Source of the DNA: Rhinopomastus cyanomelas
Taxonomy: Eukaryota; Chordata; Aves; Bucerotiformes; Rhinopomastidae
DNA: 64,000 nucleotides
Direction: 5' to 3'
Assembly (NCBI GenBank): GCA_013400115.1
Contig: VXBP01004071.1
Coordinates: 540,965 to 604,964, forward strand
Made by a program: the position numbers and the translations under genes. Below the pieces are notes generated by a model that was not told the DNA's origin, ran no database searches, and saw only the letters and a list, made by a program, of their open reading frames with translations. This document shows positions 13,653-25,200 of this stretch, in pieces. The stretch's first letter is position 1, and each line of letters starts with the position of its first letter.

Positions 13653-14770
13653 CTCTGTCCCCCCGCCACCATCATACATGCCTGTGGCTCACACAGCACT
13701 CCAGCCCCAAACACTGGCTGCAGCAATTGGGCATTGGGGTGGAAAGGGAGAAGCTGAGGTGGACCACTGGTGGTACTGGTGGCCGGACATTTCCCATAGG
13801 CGCCGGGGAAAGCCACACAAGAAGAGGGTTGGGTCGGTTGAGGAAGCAACATCTTGTGTGCCCTTCTGTCCCTCCAAAAGTCGGGCTGGTGTCTGGGGCC
13901 ACTGGCAGGGCTGTGGCTTGCCAGGAAAGTGTCAACAAGGCTCCTTCTGGCATTTATATACGAGGAGCAAGCACAATCCTCCTACTATTCCAATGAGCTG
14001 CTTTTGCCAAGAAAAATCATTTGTAGCTCGCTCTTTCTTCCTGCCTTAGTGCTTCTCCAGCAGGTCTGGCTTCAATTGCTTTAACCCCCTGCATGCCAGC
14101 GTGTGCTGCCAGGCAGAGTGGTGCCTTGTGCGAGTCTTGGCAAGTACTCCCACGTGTAAACCGGCTCTGAAGTAGACTGAAACGTTGTCTGGCAGTTAGC
14201 TTTTCTTTTTCATCAAGTCTGTTCCTTAGGGCAGCTGCTGCCTTTTTTTGTTTTGTTTTGTTTTCTTTAAAATGTTTTTATTCCATTTCTGGGGCCGTAG
14301 CAATGAAGGTGGAGGCTTGGGAGAGGACGGCGTCTTCTGAGAGCTGCTTACCGCAGTTTGTAGAGAGAGAGAAGGCAGAGCAGGGAATGGCGAGGTGGCT
14401 TGAACTCTGCTGCGTTTGCCATCGTGATGCTGAATCAACAGCCCAGCACAGCTGCCAGTGGGGTGAGCTTTTAAAGAGCTGCTCACCTGCAAGTTCAAAA
14501 GCAGCTTCTGCTCTGTTCTCTCAGTGAGCCTGCAGGAATGGGGAGCTGTGATACTTTGCACTGCGCACGCCGCAGCCCTGGCAGCTGTGCGTATAGGTGC
14601 TTCCACCTCTGATGGTCACTTGGAGAACTTTGCAGGACAGGTTATATCATAAGAGAAACGGATGTGCTGGAATGAGCAATTTCTTGCTCTCCTTCTAGCT
14701 GCTGGCTCCAGGTGGAGTTTATCACCGCTCTGTGTGTTGTGAGCAGAAAGGCTGTGCCTCTGTCTGTCTC

Positions 14771-14787
14771 TGTGTGTGTGTGTGTGT
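14771..14787. repeat. TG dinucleotide microsatellite
   Basis: About eight uninterrupted TG units, preceded by tgtctgtctc. Confidence 0.9.
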
Positions 14788-15046
14788 ACTAGCTTCACAG
14801 GAGAGCACTGCCTTTGCCCTTTGGTGGAAGCTGGGTGGCTGCTTTGCTGAGAGATCTGGCAATTCATGTTTCTCCACAGAGGAAGTTGAAAAGGACAGTA
14901 GCTGGGTTTGTCTGTCTAGTGCTTTGTTTTTTTTTTCAGAGGGAAAGGAAAAGAAGCAAATTATTTTGTTTAAAAAAATACAACATTTTAATTATGTAGT
15001 AGTCTAACCTTTATGCTAATTGCCCCAGGCTTTTAATGAAGCAGTG

Positions 15047-15076
15047 TAAAATTAGTCCTGTGAGTCTTCATTAATC
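15047..15076 (+). repeat. second copy of the 30-base dispersed motif
   Basis: Same motif as 13623-13652, with g to a and c to t differences. It sits in AT-rich sequence containing homeobox-like taat words. Confidence 0.6.
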
Positions 15077-15676
15077 AAATATAGGAGCTGATGGTATAGT
15101 ATTAAGATGCTGAGCTACCTCTGCTCCACATGCAATGTTGACATTTGCTTATATTCAGAGTAGAAAGCAATGGTTTGTTGGGTTTTTTTTCAGTAGCTCA
15201 TTAAAATAATTAGCTATGTTTGGCTTTTAAAAAAATTTCCTTTCTTAAAAACCCCTTTTAATGAGGAAAGATGAAAACAGACAGGATGGGAAAGTCAAAA
15301 GAATCAAATTAAGATAGAAAAACTGACTGCTGGAGGCTTCCTTTGAACATACGATTTATCTATGGTAATGGCAGCTGTTGGCAGAACCTCTGTACAGGCA
15401 CCTTGGTTATTTATTTGCAAGCACTTAGAGCAGAAGCAAATAATTTCAAGGATCTTTGTTGTCTTGGATTGTTTCATTTTATTTTACAAAGGTGCTCTAA
15501 GACTCAGAGAACCTCCTTCCTCTCCCAAAGCTCAGGGCTTGCATGAGTGGTGCACTCAAGCGCGTAGACGCTGCATTATTTTCTGCTCCTGTGGGTGAGT
15601 TCTGGTGTCACACCTTTGGTGATAAAGCAGATATCTCCTCTGCAGACAGTTAGCACAGAGTCTGTGCTCTGCTGAT

Positions 15677-16000
15677 CATTGAATCACAGAATGTGTCAAG
15701 ATGGAAAGGACCTCCAACAGCCATCCAGTCCAACCCCCCTACAACAAGCAGGGCCATCTCTAACTAGAACAGGTTGCCCAGAGCCCTATCCAACCTGACC
15801 TTGAATGGCTCCAGGGATGGAGTCTCCACCACCCCTCTGGGCAGCCTGTTCCAGGGATCCTCCACCCTCAGATTCAGGAACTTTCTCCTCATGTCCAGCC
15901 TCAGTCTGCCCTTTTGCAGCTTTAAACTGTGACCCTTTGTCTTGCCGTTCCCTGCCATACTGAATAGTTCTTCCTCAGCCTTCTGGTAAGGTCCTTGAGC
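15677..16000 (-). mobile_element. CR1 LINE fragment, about 0.32 kb
   Basis: The plus strand reads tgaatcacagaatg, catccagtccaaccccc, caggttgcccagagcc, ttgaatggctccaggg and ctgggcagcctgttcc, the complement of a CR1 3' region. The minus strand retains an 86-codon frame containing RRKFLNLRVEDPWNRLPRG and VETPSLEPF, the usual end of CR1 ORF2. Its sequence differs from the younger group, so it is a separate subfamily. Confidence 0.94.
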
Positions 16001-17142
16001 TCTTGGAGCAGGATTTAGAGGCAAATTGGTCTTATGATAGCTCCTGAGTTGAGGACAAAGAATTGCTTAGAAACCCTCCTCTCACATCAGCAGCAACCCC
16101 CAAGCGCTCAGGCCTTCCTGCAAGCACCCAGGGTGTTTAAAAAGGACCAAATCCTGGCGCTTCAGACCAGAGTCACATCCACATCTGTACTCACACGAGG
16201 GAGGGGTAGGAATCCGGTGTCATGGTCTCGTCTCCACTTCAAAAGCATTTCAGGCAGTATTTTCTGGTCCGGCTGCTGCCTAAGTAGAAACTGCTGTCTG
16301 CTGTAAAAATGTTTCTGGGAAAGATGGCAATAGAGTATGATTTTGTGTTCAAGATGCTGCTGTAGCAGCTTTGAGTTTCTATGGGGTAATCATCAAAGCC
16401 GCAGTTGGCCGACCACGGCCAAGGAAGAACCAGGATAATGATCCTTTCTGTGGAACTAAAGGCAACTGTTGGCCCCGTTGTGCCGGGCTCTGTATAAACA
16501 TGCATGAGACGGCTCCTCCTGGAGAGCGCCGCTGGCAACACAATTAACGTGCCCTTTCAGTTGTTGAGAAGGATGGCTCTCATTTCAGAGTTCAGGGCTT
16601 AGTGGCAAGGCAGTATAGACGTGATTATGCTGCTGCTGCCTGCGTGGCTGCGCAAACATGCACACACGTGAACGTGTGCCGATGAAAAGTGATGGGGGCT
16701 GCTGGAGACGAGGCTCTTGTCTGGGAACTGGGGAGCCTATGCTCAGTGCCTGGGTTTGCTGTGTGGTGGGAGCAGCTCAGCTCTCCTTCCCTTTTTCTCT
16801 TCCTATGCTGACTCTTTCGCAGACAGAGGATATCCTTTCTTAATGAAGAAGGCTTTGGCTGTCAGTGGGTGGTTGGTTTTAAAGGAGCGCTGTGATTCCC
16901 AGCGCTTAGAAAGGACTGGTCAGAGAGGAAGTTTGATTTCTACTCCCACTCCAGCGGGAAATGCCTGTTCACTTCCTTCTCCTCATTCCCATCTCTGTGC
17001 TTGTGTTCAGATGAATCATATTTGATTCTTGATCTGTTTTATAGCACAATCCAGTGCCTCTCTCATTGCCAGGTTAACAGTTGTCCTCTCCCAGTAAAGT
17101 CTATCTATTCCTCCTTTCCAGAGGGCTCTGTAAAATTTGTTT
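16001..17142. other. unique non-coding sequence
   Basis: No gene or repeat recognised. The longest open frames are about 100 codons, with no recognisable domain. Confidence 0.5.
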
Positions 17143-17236
17143 CACGGAATCACAGAACACTAGGGAGTGGAAGAGACCTTGAAAGACCATCCAGTCCAAT
17201 CCCCCTGCCAGAGCAGGATCCCCTAGATCCAGTCAC
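17143..17236 (-). mobile_element. CR1 3' end fragment, left arm of an inverted pair
   Basis: The plus strand reads ggaatcacagaacac, ccagtccaatccccctgcc and aggatcccctagatcc. About 94 bases remain. It faces another CR1 end at 17478-17602 in the opposite orientation, so a transcript across both could fold into a hairpin with arms of about 90 bases. Confidence 0.9.
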
Positions 17237-17477
17237 ACCCCATGTGTCTTGTGAAGAGCATTAAAGCAGGTAACTCAACACTTCCACAGCCTATGATACA
17301 GGAACTGTGAAGGTGACGGGGCAATGTTCAGCAGGAACAAAGGCTTTATCTCCTACACTGAAATTCTTCTTAGGACCCTCAGCAACCCGGAATAGCAGCT
17401 TGTAGAGGAATTCCACAAAAGTCCTGTTTCATCCTCAGACTATTTCACCTCCCCAGCTCTGTGCAACCTCTAGTTTC

Positions 17478-17602
17478 AGACTTTCTTCCCACCTGGACAT
17501 GTTCCTATGTGACCTGATCTAGGGGATCCTCCTCTGGCAGGGGAAGTTGGACTAGATGATCTTTTGAGGTCCCTTCCAACCCTGACACTCTGTGATTCTT
17601 TC
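17478..17602 (+). mobile_element. CR1 3' end fragment, right arm of an inverted pair
   Basis: In sense it reads cacctggacatgttcc, gatctaggggatcctcctc, gttggactagatgatc and gaggtcccttccaaccc, ending actctgtgattct. It is the last 125 or so bases of the younger CR1 type, inverted relative to 17143-17236. Confidence 0.93.
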
Positions 17603-19647
17603 CCAGCCAATGTCATTCTCTTTGCTTTAAGTCTAGCACTGGAAACACAAGTGACTGTGGTGGAGCTTAGTCCACACTAATTTGTGAATGCTGGAAAGAA
17701 AAAAGAAGAAATCCCAAGATCAGCCATGTGCAGTGGTGCTCTCATTGCAAACCCCATGCAGTCGGCAGGCAGAGCATGTCCCTGGGTGCATATCCCTTGG
17801 GGTGCAGTGCCTGAGAGCTGAACACAGAACGCCCTCAGCCCCAGAGAAAACCCGCAGGTCTGTGTGTGTTCATCCCCCTCATGCCCCACTCGGAAGCTTT
17901 TCCTTGTAGAGCCTGTGATTTGCATAAGGAGCAGTCATCGCTCCTCGCAGCCATCGGTCCGTACGTGTATGCAAAACCTGGCTGATGAGGAGAGTGGGAT
18001 TAGATTGCAGGTAATTACCGTGTTCCTTCTGATCCTCCAGCCAGTCAGAGGAGATTTGGCTGAGGGTTGGACCACAGTTGAGCGAGAGGCTCTGCCTTGA
18101 ATCTGTAAGCACAGGAATAAGCAGTGAGTGGCAGTGGTTCAGGGTGCTCTGCTGGTGGACAGATTGTGTCCAGCCCTCTGAGCAAGCCCGAAGAGCCTGC
18201 AGCTCCTTGGCTTTGCCTTCAATTGACCCAACGCTGCGAGAGATTAAAATTAGGCAGTGAATTTACAAAGAACTGAGCTCTTGGGTGCTGCACACAAAGG
18301 CCCAGAGAGGTAGATACAGAGTGGGGAAGCGTGGCTTAAAGCACTGAAGACAAAGCCGGCAGCGATGGGCCTGGCTGCTAATCCCATTGCTCACACGGAG
18401 TTGCTGTAAAATCCTTTGGCAGCGCTTGATCTCTGTGCTCTGATTCTGTGTCTGCAGGGGGAGAGTGTCGATGCTTTATCCATACTTTTGTGAGGCACTT
18501 AAAGATCGATTGACACGGGCTCGAGGTATGACGATTGTTAATGTAGATACTCGTTACACCACGGCATTGCCAACGTGTTTATACGTTTATCCATAAAATT
18601 CTGTTGTATTTATACAAAGCTCCAAGCACCCTGGAAGCACCTAGGTGTTCACAGAACAGCTGCAATCTTTGACTACATTCAATAAATACAAATGGATATA
18701 AACAGTATCCATCTGTCAGGCTCACTTAGATGGTTTAAACATAAAGTTATTTCGCTCCTGTAATTATATTTAGATCTGAACTGATAGGGGTTTGATTTTT
18801 CCCTTTGCATAGTGATGAGCTATAAATTCCTCTGAATTGCTTTGACTCCTGATTCATTGCAATAAATTGAATATTATTCCATTCTGTCCTGTATCAGCCC
18901 TCCTCCAGGAGAAGGAGGATGAAAAAGATCACTGCAGAAGCAATGAAGCAGGTGCTTGCGGGCACCCACTCTTCCCCTGCTCGTAAGCACCTTGTGCCTC
19001 TGACCTCTGTGTTTACAAGATATTTATTGCTGTTTGTGCTTTCCGCCACTACAGAGTTATCACTTCAGTGCCCTGTAAAATTTGATTGTGTTTAATAAAT
19101 GTATTCAGCATCGTCGCCCAGCTTGGGAGGGAGGAGGAAGCCTGACGCTTTACTCTCACCAATGCTTGCACCCTCATAGCCAACAGATTTTCTTACCTCT
19201 GTGTGTTATTGCTTATGTTGTATCGGAGGCAATTTCAGATGCATCTCAATTAGATCATTTTTCTAATTAAATAAGTGCTTGTGGTTGTAACGTGAGCGTG
19301 TCTCTGAATACTGAGCGAGTGTGACTCACCGCAGGGATTTTTCCAGCTCCTCTGTGTGACGGTTGCTTCATGAAATTACACTTCTGGTGTAGGGCCATCT
19401 CATTACCTTCCTCATGCTGACCTCTGGAGCTGATGTTGGCCAGATGTGCTCAGCTCCTTCCTTCACCGCAGACTAACTGTATAACATCAGGGGAATCATT
19501 CGGTCTTGTCATACTAGTTCTCCATCTGTAAAACAGTTACCAGAACCCTTCCCTGCTCCGTGGAGCTTTCATTAAGTTGAGGTTGTGGACACTTGTGGAA
19601 CCGTGTTTTGTGGCAGAGGAATGTTTGAAACCCTGGGGTGCTCTTTA

Positions 19648-19663
19648 CCTCCTCCTCCTCCTC
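19648..19663. repeat. CCT trinucleotide run
   Basis: Five CCT units in a row. Confidence 0.85.
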
Positions 19664-20196
19664 ACCACAACCACATACCTGAGCATGGGGTAGTAGCGGA
19701 GCAGCCACTGCCCTTCTCGTGACAGAGGTGACTAGAGATTTCTTTCTCTGTGTCTGAGCTTCAATCCTGAAGGAAATGGTTTAACAACAGAGAAGCTATT
19801 GTTTGTGTAGCTGAGAGGGTTTAGGCACCATCTCCTCGCTGTGGCCTATCGTGGGTCTGTTCCTTGCCAAAGCAAAGTTGTCTTCAGTATGCAGTTGTTG
19901 CCAAAATTACATGAGGGAAGGGTGTACAGACAGCTGCCCTGAGCTGCAGGGAGGTCTGTACTGAATGCTTTCTAGCTTTATTTAATGGGAAATACCTTCC
20001 CCAGTGTCAGCAGTCAAGAGCTGAGCTTTCAGGAATTTTGCTGCTTAAAGGCTTTTGGAAGGAAGTCTCACTGGAGGGACTGCAGCATTTATGGGTCCCC
20101 TTTGAAATGCTGAACAGTGATGTATGGGTTAATGTACTCTTTGGGGTTCTGAGAGAGCTGCTTGTGACTGTAAAATCTCGCTGTGGCTAAACATTA

Positions 20197-20263
20197 ATAG
20201 TTATATAGAGTATCTAGCACATTATATATGCTATGTTATATGTGTGGTATATATTATATATAG
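20197..20263. repeat. AT-rich low-complexity tract
   Basis: Alternating TA words (ttatatag, attatatatgc, gtatatattatatatag) interrupted by tgtgtgg. Parts are nearly self-complementary. Confidence 0.75.
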
Positions 20264-20411
20264 TCACCTGTATCTAGAGAGAAGGGCTTTTCTGAGTGTC
20301 AGAACTGAAGAAAAAGTGTTTCTGAAAAGTTTTGGCTAAATGCAAGGGAAGAGCTTCTTGTCTCTTTTTGAATTTACTTCAGTATTGGTCTTGTAGATAT
20401 CAAAAGCTTCA

Positions 20412-20528
20412 TTAAGGGTAGAGGTTGTGTTGAGGGACATGGTTTAGGGATGATGATAGGACTAGGAAAAGGTTGGACTTGATGATCTCGAAGGTCTCTT
20501 CCAGCCAAAACCATTAGATGATTCTATA
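20412..20528 (+). mobile_element. CR1 3' end fragment
   Basis: In sense it reads gttgagggacatggttta, ggttggacttgatgatc and gaaggtctcttccagcc, ending agatgattctata. This is the older CR1 3' untranslated type (acatggttta), truncated to about 117 bases. Confidence 0.9.
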
Positions 20529-21189
20529 TTGCATCACACTCTAAAACAAGCAGTTGAGTGCATCCAGGCCAGTGTGTGCTCCTGGTGCCATGTTTTGGCT
20601 GTCCAGCCCAAGATGTGTTCAGCCACTGGTGCATAACTGGACAGGTCACTCGATTCCAGCCCTGTCTGGTGAGCTTCTCTACAGAAGAGGCACAGATCAG
20701 CCTCAGATGTATGGGGTCCACATCCTCAGCAGAGCAACTCGACGTGAAACTGATTTTCCTTTTGCATTTTATGAGATTTCCTTGAGTTCTTAGAAGTCGG
20801 GTAGCCCTGGCTGGGAGCAAACAGGTTGCGGTAGCATCACCAAAGGGTAGATAGTAGTGTCGGTAGAGCAGGACACTCTACTGTGCTGTCGCTGGTGACG
20901 GGTTTTCCTCCCTTGCCAGGGTTTAAGATGCAGATTTCATTGCTGGACCAGCTCAGGTGACTGAATTAAAAGAAAACTTTGAAGAAAACTTTCTTCCAGG
21001 CAGCACATGAGTAACAAGGGGTAGGAATGAACTGCAGGGTGATAGCACATTGCAACCTGCGATAAAGCCAGTCCTGTGTGCCCAGCTGTGGTTGGCTGTT
21101 GTTGCTTCAAAGCATCTCTGAGGGTTTCAGATTAGATCTGACCTCTGTGTTGGAGGACAACTGCAGAAACTTAGAAATGTGCTCAGACT
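20529..21189. other. unique non-coding sequence
   Basis: No gene or repeat recognised. A pair of overlapping frames of 75-98 codons lies at 20524-20820 on opposite strands, without recognisable motifs. Confidence 0.5.
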
Positions 21190-21202
21190 GGGGGCACCTG
21201 GT

Positions 21203-21213
21203 TGGCTCAGTGG
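21203..21213 (+). promoter_or_regulatory. RNA polymerase III A box in SINE copy A
   Basis: TGGCTCAGTGG matches the canonical A box TGGCNNAGTGG at every fixed position. Confidence 0.85.
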
Positions 21214-21247
21214 TTAGAGCATGTGACTCTGAATTCCTGGGATCATG

Positions 21248-21258
21248 GGTTCAAGCCC
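21248..21258 (+). promoter_or_regulatory. RNA polymerase III B box in SINE copy A
   Basis: GGTTCAAGCCC matches the B box consensus GGTTCRANNCC. The A-to-B start spacing of 45 bases is normal for a tRNA promoter. Confidence 0.88.
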
Positions 21259-21374
21259 CATGTAGGACATCCTGAGACAGTACTGTAGGCTTTCCCTGCT
21301 CCAGCAGGGGGGGGTTGGACTTAGATGATCTTTCGAGGTCCCTTCCAACCTCTAACATTCTGTGACTCTGCGAC

Positions 21375-22193
21375 TACGATGTCTTCACGGAGCGTGGCCC
21401 TTGATAACCGAAATTCCATGGACTTTCTGACACATTTGAGTGTGAAAAGTTCACAACAATGTGAAAATAGTTGTCAGGCCCTCTCAAATACTCTCAGTGA
21501 CTGGTCGTCTCTTGCTGGATTTCTCTGAAGCTTTCCGTACCTCTTAGAACACAAAGATCTCCTGTGTTTCTTAGCAAACAAGTGTCATTGCTTCTCAGGG
21601 AGTTGTCATTACTGGCAGAATCATTTTGGAGTAGTTAATCTTCCTTAAGGTCTGAGGGGACGTAGAAGATGAAAAGAGATCTGTTTGGACTGAGTGTCAA
21701 AGACAAAGTTTGAAGGAAACAACCACATTTTATAAAATTCACGTTTGTAGACCACAGTATAAAAGCTGGGGCTCCTGAAACCCCAGTCTGTGGCAGATCT
21801 CTGCCTGATGCTGGCAGGAGGTTTGTGTGGGGACGATGGCCTTTATGCAGTAACTGTCTTCTTATTATTTATTCAGAGCCCTGTTGTCATGCTCAGAGGG
21901 AAAATTTGCTCCTTGCTGACTGGCATCAATTTGACCTTTTTTATTTATTTACTGTGTGTCCTGTTCTGTTTGCATTTTGCTCTGCTGCCTGTGCTGGAAC
22001 TTCTGTCCTCTGCTGCTTCCCTGTCTGTCTTACTCTGAGGACATCCCTCCCAAACCCTTCCCCAGTTGTTTGCAAAAGGAACCAGTTCTGGTCAGCCCTC
22101 TGTGCTCCAGCCTGAAGGGACAGCTGTGTCTCTGCCTTAGGGGCAGGTGTTCTAAGGCAGCACCAGAAAATGAACAGCCAGGTGGCACTGAGA
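21375..22193. other. unique non-coding sequence
   Basis: No gene or repeat recognised. The plus strand around 21840-22030 is T-rich, and the frames there encode hydrophobic runs that reflect this composition. Confidence 0.5.
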
Positions 22194-22247
22194 GGAGAGT
22201 TGGACTTGATGATCTTCGAGGTCTCTCCCAACCTTTATGATTCTGTG
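22194..22247 (+). mobile_element. short CR1 3' end relic
   Basis: It reads gagttggacttgatgatc, tcgaggtctctcccaacc and tatgattctgtga. Only the last 54 or so bases of a CR1 are recognisable. Confidence 0.85.
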
Positions 22248-25200
22248 AAGGGATTGCATGTTCTGCGGAGACAGGCGTCACCACCACGGGTTCCTCTAAA
22301 GCACACACTTTGTCTCAAGGTGGTTTTGAGTTGGTCACAGCATTATCATTCACGTCCTGCATGTGACTATCATAAAAACATCTGATTTCTGTAGAGGCCT
22401 GAAGGGGAAAGGTGGTGCTGGCGGAGCTCAGGGAGACGGAGCCAGATGTTGCTATGAAGATGTGGAGGCTAGAGACAAAGCACAAAGCCTGCTCTGGCCT
22501 AGCTCTTGCACTTAAATATATCAAAGTAAACAAGAAACAGCATTTTTTTGTGCAAGACATAGTGATCAGCTACATAGTGAGTGCTGAGCCCTGCTGAATC
22601 CCTCACCTGAGCTGTGCAGGAGGGTCTAAGAGCTTGTGCACCCAGACATGGTGTGAGCAGCAGTGTCAGGGAGCTGAGAACAAGCATCTGCAGGGATGTG
22701 TTGGGTCCCAGAGGAAAAGCTGCCCAGTGGTGGGAAGTGTGGAGATGGTGCTGATGTGTTGCAGTTGTTCATATGCAGCTATAACAGTATTTTCTGACAC
22801 TGGAGACTGAAACCTGTTTAGGTGGCTCTGACCTTATTGAGGAAACATTGATTCCAGAGAAAAATGTCCCACTTAGGTTTTTCCAGTTGACAACCAGAGT
22901 GAGAATTTTGTGATTCTTTTTCACTTCCAGTCTAAACTCTACTATTACAGCTCTATTTCCAGAGCTCTCCCCCGCTGCCTTTCCCTTGCCCAAACCTACT
23001 GCCCAGCTTTCATTTTGTCCTTCTTTTCCCTGTCAGAGAGTATTTGTTGTTAGAATGCATAAGACTGGCAGCACTGGAAAATAAAGTAGTTTTGTCTGCA
23101 AACCTGCCGCTGCGTCCATGGGCACAGGGCAGGTTCCCTGCCAGTGACTTCAGCCTCTGTCTCGAAGGATCTTCCCGCTGGAGGTGCAAGAGGTAATTGA
23201 CATTCAGTGCCCGTCTCTCCCCGTCCTCTTGAGCTGCCAATTACCCAGCATTGTGTCAAGTCAGATCTGGGGGGATGTATATAAGGACCACAATTAGCTG
23301 GCGCTGGGCTGGAAAGCGCTGCGGGTATTGACAGTCAGAGCTGCCAGCGAGACGAATCAAGTCGGGAAGGACAAAACAATCTGGGTGCAGCTAGACTCCT
23401 TCCTGCCTTCTCTCACAGGCAAATGTGGGTCTTTCTTCAAGGCTGAAAATGTTTGGGCTGTGTCCATCCTCCTCTTCCTTCCTTTCTGTCTACACTTGAG
23501 CTTTCCAGAAGGGAAGAAGAGATGTTCAATCCCATGGGGAATTGCTTCTCCAGTAGCTCTAGGTCAGAGCTCGAGGTGCTGGATCTCCCAAGTGAAATTT
23601 CTTCTCACGAGGTTTATGGCTCAGTTTTACAGACCTCAGGGAGGTTTGGAGCGGATGGAAGCCAAGAAAGGTGTTAGAAATGCAACTCCTGAAAACTTCA
23701 TCATGCCCCATGCTGATTAAATTATAACCTACTGCTTTTTCCTGCTTCCCGCATGAAAGGTGTGTTGGGTGGAGCTCATCTGTCTAGAGGAGAGGAAGGC
23801 AGTGTAGTGGAGACTAGACTCTCTCTCTGCCTGTCTTTTGATCCTCCTGTGTAAGTTGAAGGTTTCAGAAATTATGAAAAGCTTCATGCCGTGTGAGTGC
23901 ATTCAGAGGAGAGTTAACCTGCAGAACTAAGTTCCAGGTGTAGGGCTTTCTCACAAGCTCAGGACTGGGATGTTCACACCATCATGCTTTAGCGACATGG
24001 TCACAAGAGCCAGAGGAGTGTGCAAGCAGGTTGGCTTCTCAGTGTATTCAAAACTTTGTTTTCAATCTGCTCTTAGCCAGCTGTTTAGGAGATATTGAAG
24101 GGAAACGGGAACGTAATGCTGATTGAGACAGGCTTTCCCTGAAGCAGGGCTTACAGACACCCAATTTGCTTCCCTGCTCCGCTAAGTGGCCAAAAAGGAG
24201 CTAATACCTGGCATGGTGGTGTAGCTTCTTTAATCCCTCTGATTAAAAAATGTTATCCTTTCCCTTTAATCTTTCCTGCAGGCAGCAATCACCTGTTGCT
24301 CTGTTTTAGCATATCCCACACTAAATGAACCCTCAGCGTTGATAGGGAGTGAGAACAAGAGCAACTTTGGCCTTAAATGGAGTCCATGGTTTCCAAAGTG
24401 CTTAGGAAACAATTCTCTTTGCCACTGTGTGTTTAACCATAGTTTTACTTCCACGGAAACCTAAAGGCTGGTACCAGTAAATCCTGTAGTCGTAACGTGT
24501 GCTTTTGATGAACAGTCTGTTCCAAATTGATCAATTACATGTCGAGCTGGGAATGAAACTCATTTCATGAGGAGTGCAGTCTCTTATCCTTGTCTTCAAG
24601 CATTCTTGCTCTTTCACCCACAAAGTATCACTGGTTCTGCCTCAGCAGCAGGTACAACGCCCCAGTAACACTACAGACATGTAGGAGGCAGCTCTTTTCT
24701 CCATCAGCTTCCCATCTGGAAGAAGAGGTTGCAGCCAGTTTAAAGGAATCAGCCATTTTTATGACCTGCTTTTCATCACTGTGTCCTGCAGCCCTGCAGA
24801 ACGAGGTGATGTCTTGATGCTCTGTTTGTGCTGCCAACCCTTCTGCTCAACAGCAGGGAGGAAACAGTCTCTTCATTCCGAAGCAACGTCGGAAGAGCTG
24901 TCGTGTGTGTAATGCCCTGTCTCCCAGCCTGCAATCTCTCAATGTGAGCTTCACTTGATCATAATGCAGTAAATCATCTGAGGAACACATGCTGGGGGAT
25001 GAGCAGCATTATGTTTTTGTCAGGATCTCATGGCCTTTTCCAGCAACCCTTTCTCAGGCAGAGCTCCCATTGAGGCCATAGCTCCTTGCAAACGCTGTGG
25101 GTTCTGGTGGGTGGTGGATGGGAAGAGGCCATTGATTTTGTCTCAGGTCTGTGTGGAACCAGCCTGACCATCTTGTGTCATGGTAGTGTGAAAGCTGTCA

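Larger units (their letters stand above)
8313..15676. other. 7.4 kb of unique non-coding sequence
   Basis: No transposable element was recognised. Small features are a TTTTG run (14246-14264), a TG repeat (14771-14787) and a 30-base motif present twice (13623-13652 and 15047-15076). Frames of up to 170 codons (13537-14049) are open, but they overlap frames of similar size on both strands and have no recognisable domain. I do not call them genes. Confidence 0.55.
17603..20411. other. unique sequence with AT-rich blocks
   Basis: No gene or transposon recognised. An AT-rich, low-CpG block covers about 18460-18880 and carries many taat and aataaa words. A CCT run lies at 19648-19663 and an alternating AT block at 20197-20263. 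Confidence 0.5.
21190..21374 (+). mobile_element. tRNA-derived SINE with CR1 tail, copy A
   Basis: This is a three-part element. The 5' head (about 21192-21267) is tRNA-like, with an A box TGGCTCAGTGG (21203-21213), a B box GGTTCAAGCCC (21248-21258) and an intact T arm (5-bp stem atggg/cccat around a 7-base loop, 21245-21261). The acceptor stem does not pair, so it is not a working tRNA gene. A body of about 39 bases (gacatcctgagacagtac onward) follows, then a run of g. The tail (21307-21374) copies a CR1 3' end (tttcgaggtcccttccaa, cattctgtgactctg). Copy B at 40006-40203 shares head, body and tail, which defines a family. The layout matches TguSINE1 of passerines. I cannot confirm that it is the same family. 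No target-site duplication is obvious, as expected for CR1-driven insertion. Confidence 0.88.

Noticed and set aside
13537..14049. 170-codon frame with aromatic and proline-rich stretches
   Set aside because: Several overlapping frames of similar size exist on both strands and no domain is recognisable.
21192..21267. Functional tRNA gene
   Set aside because: The acceptor stem does not pair and the head is fused to a body and CR1 tail shared with another copy, so it is a SINE head.
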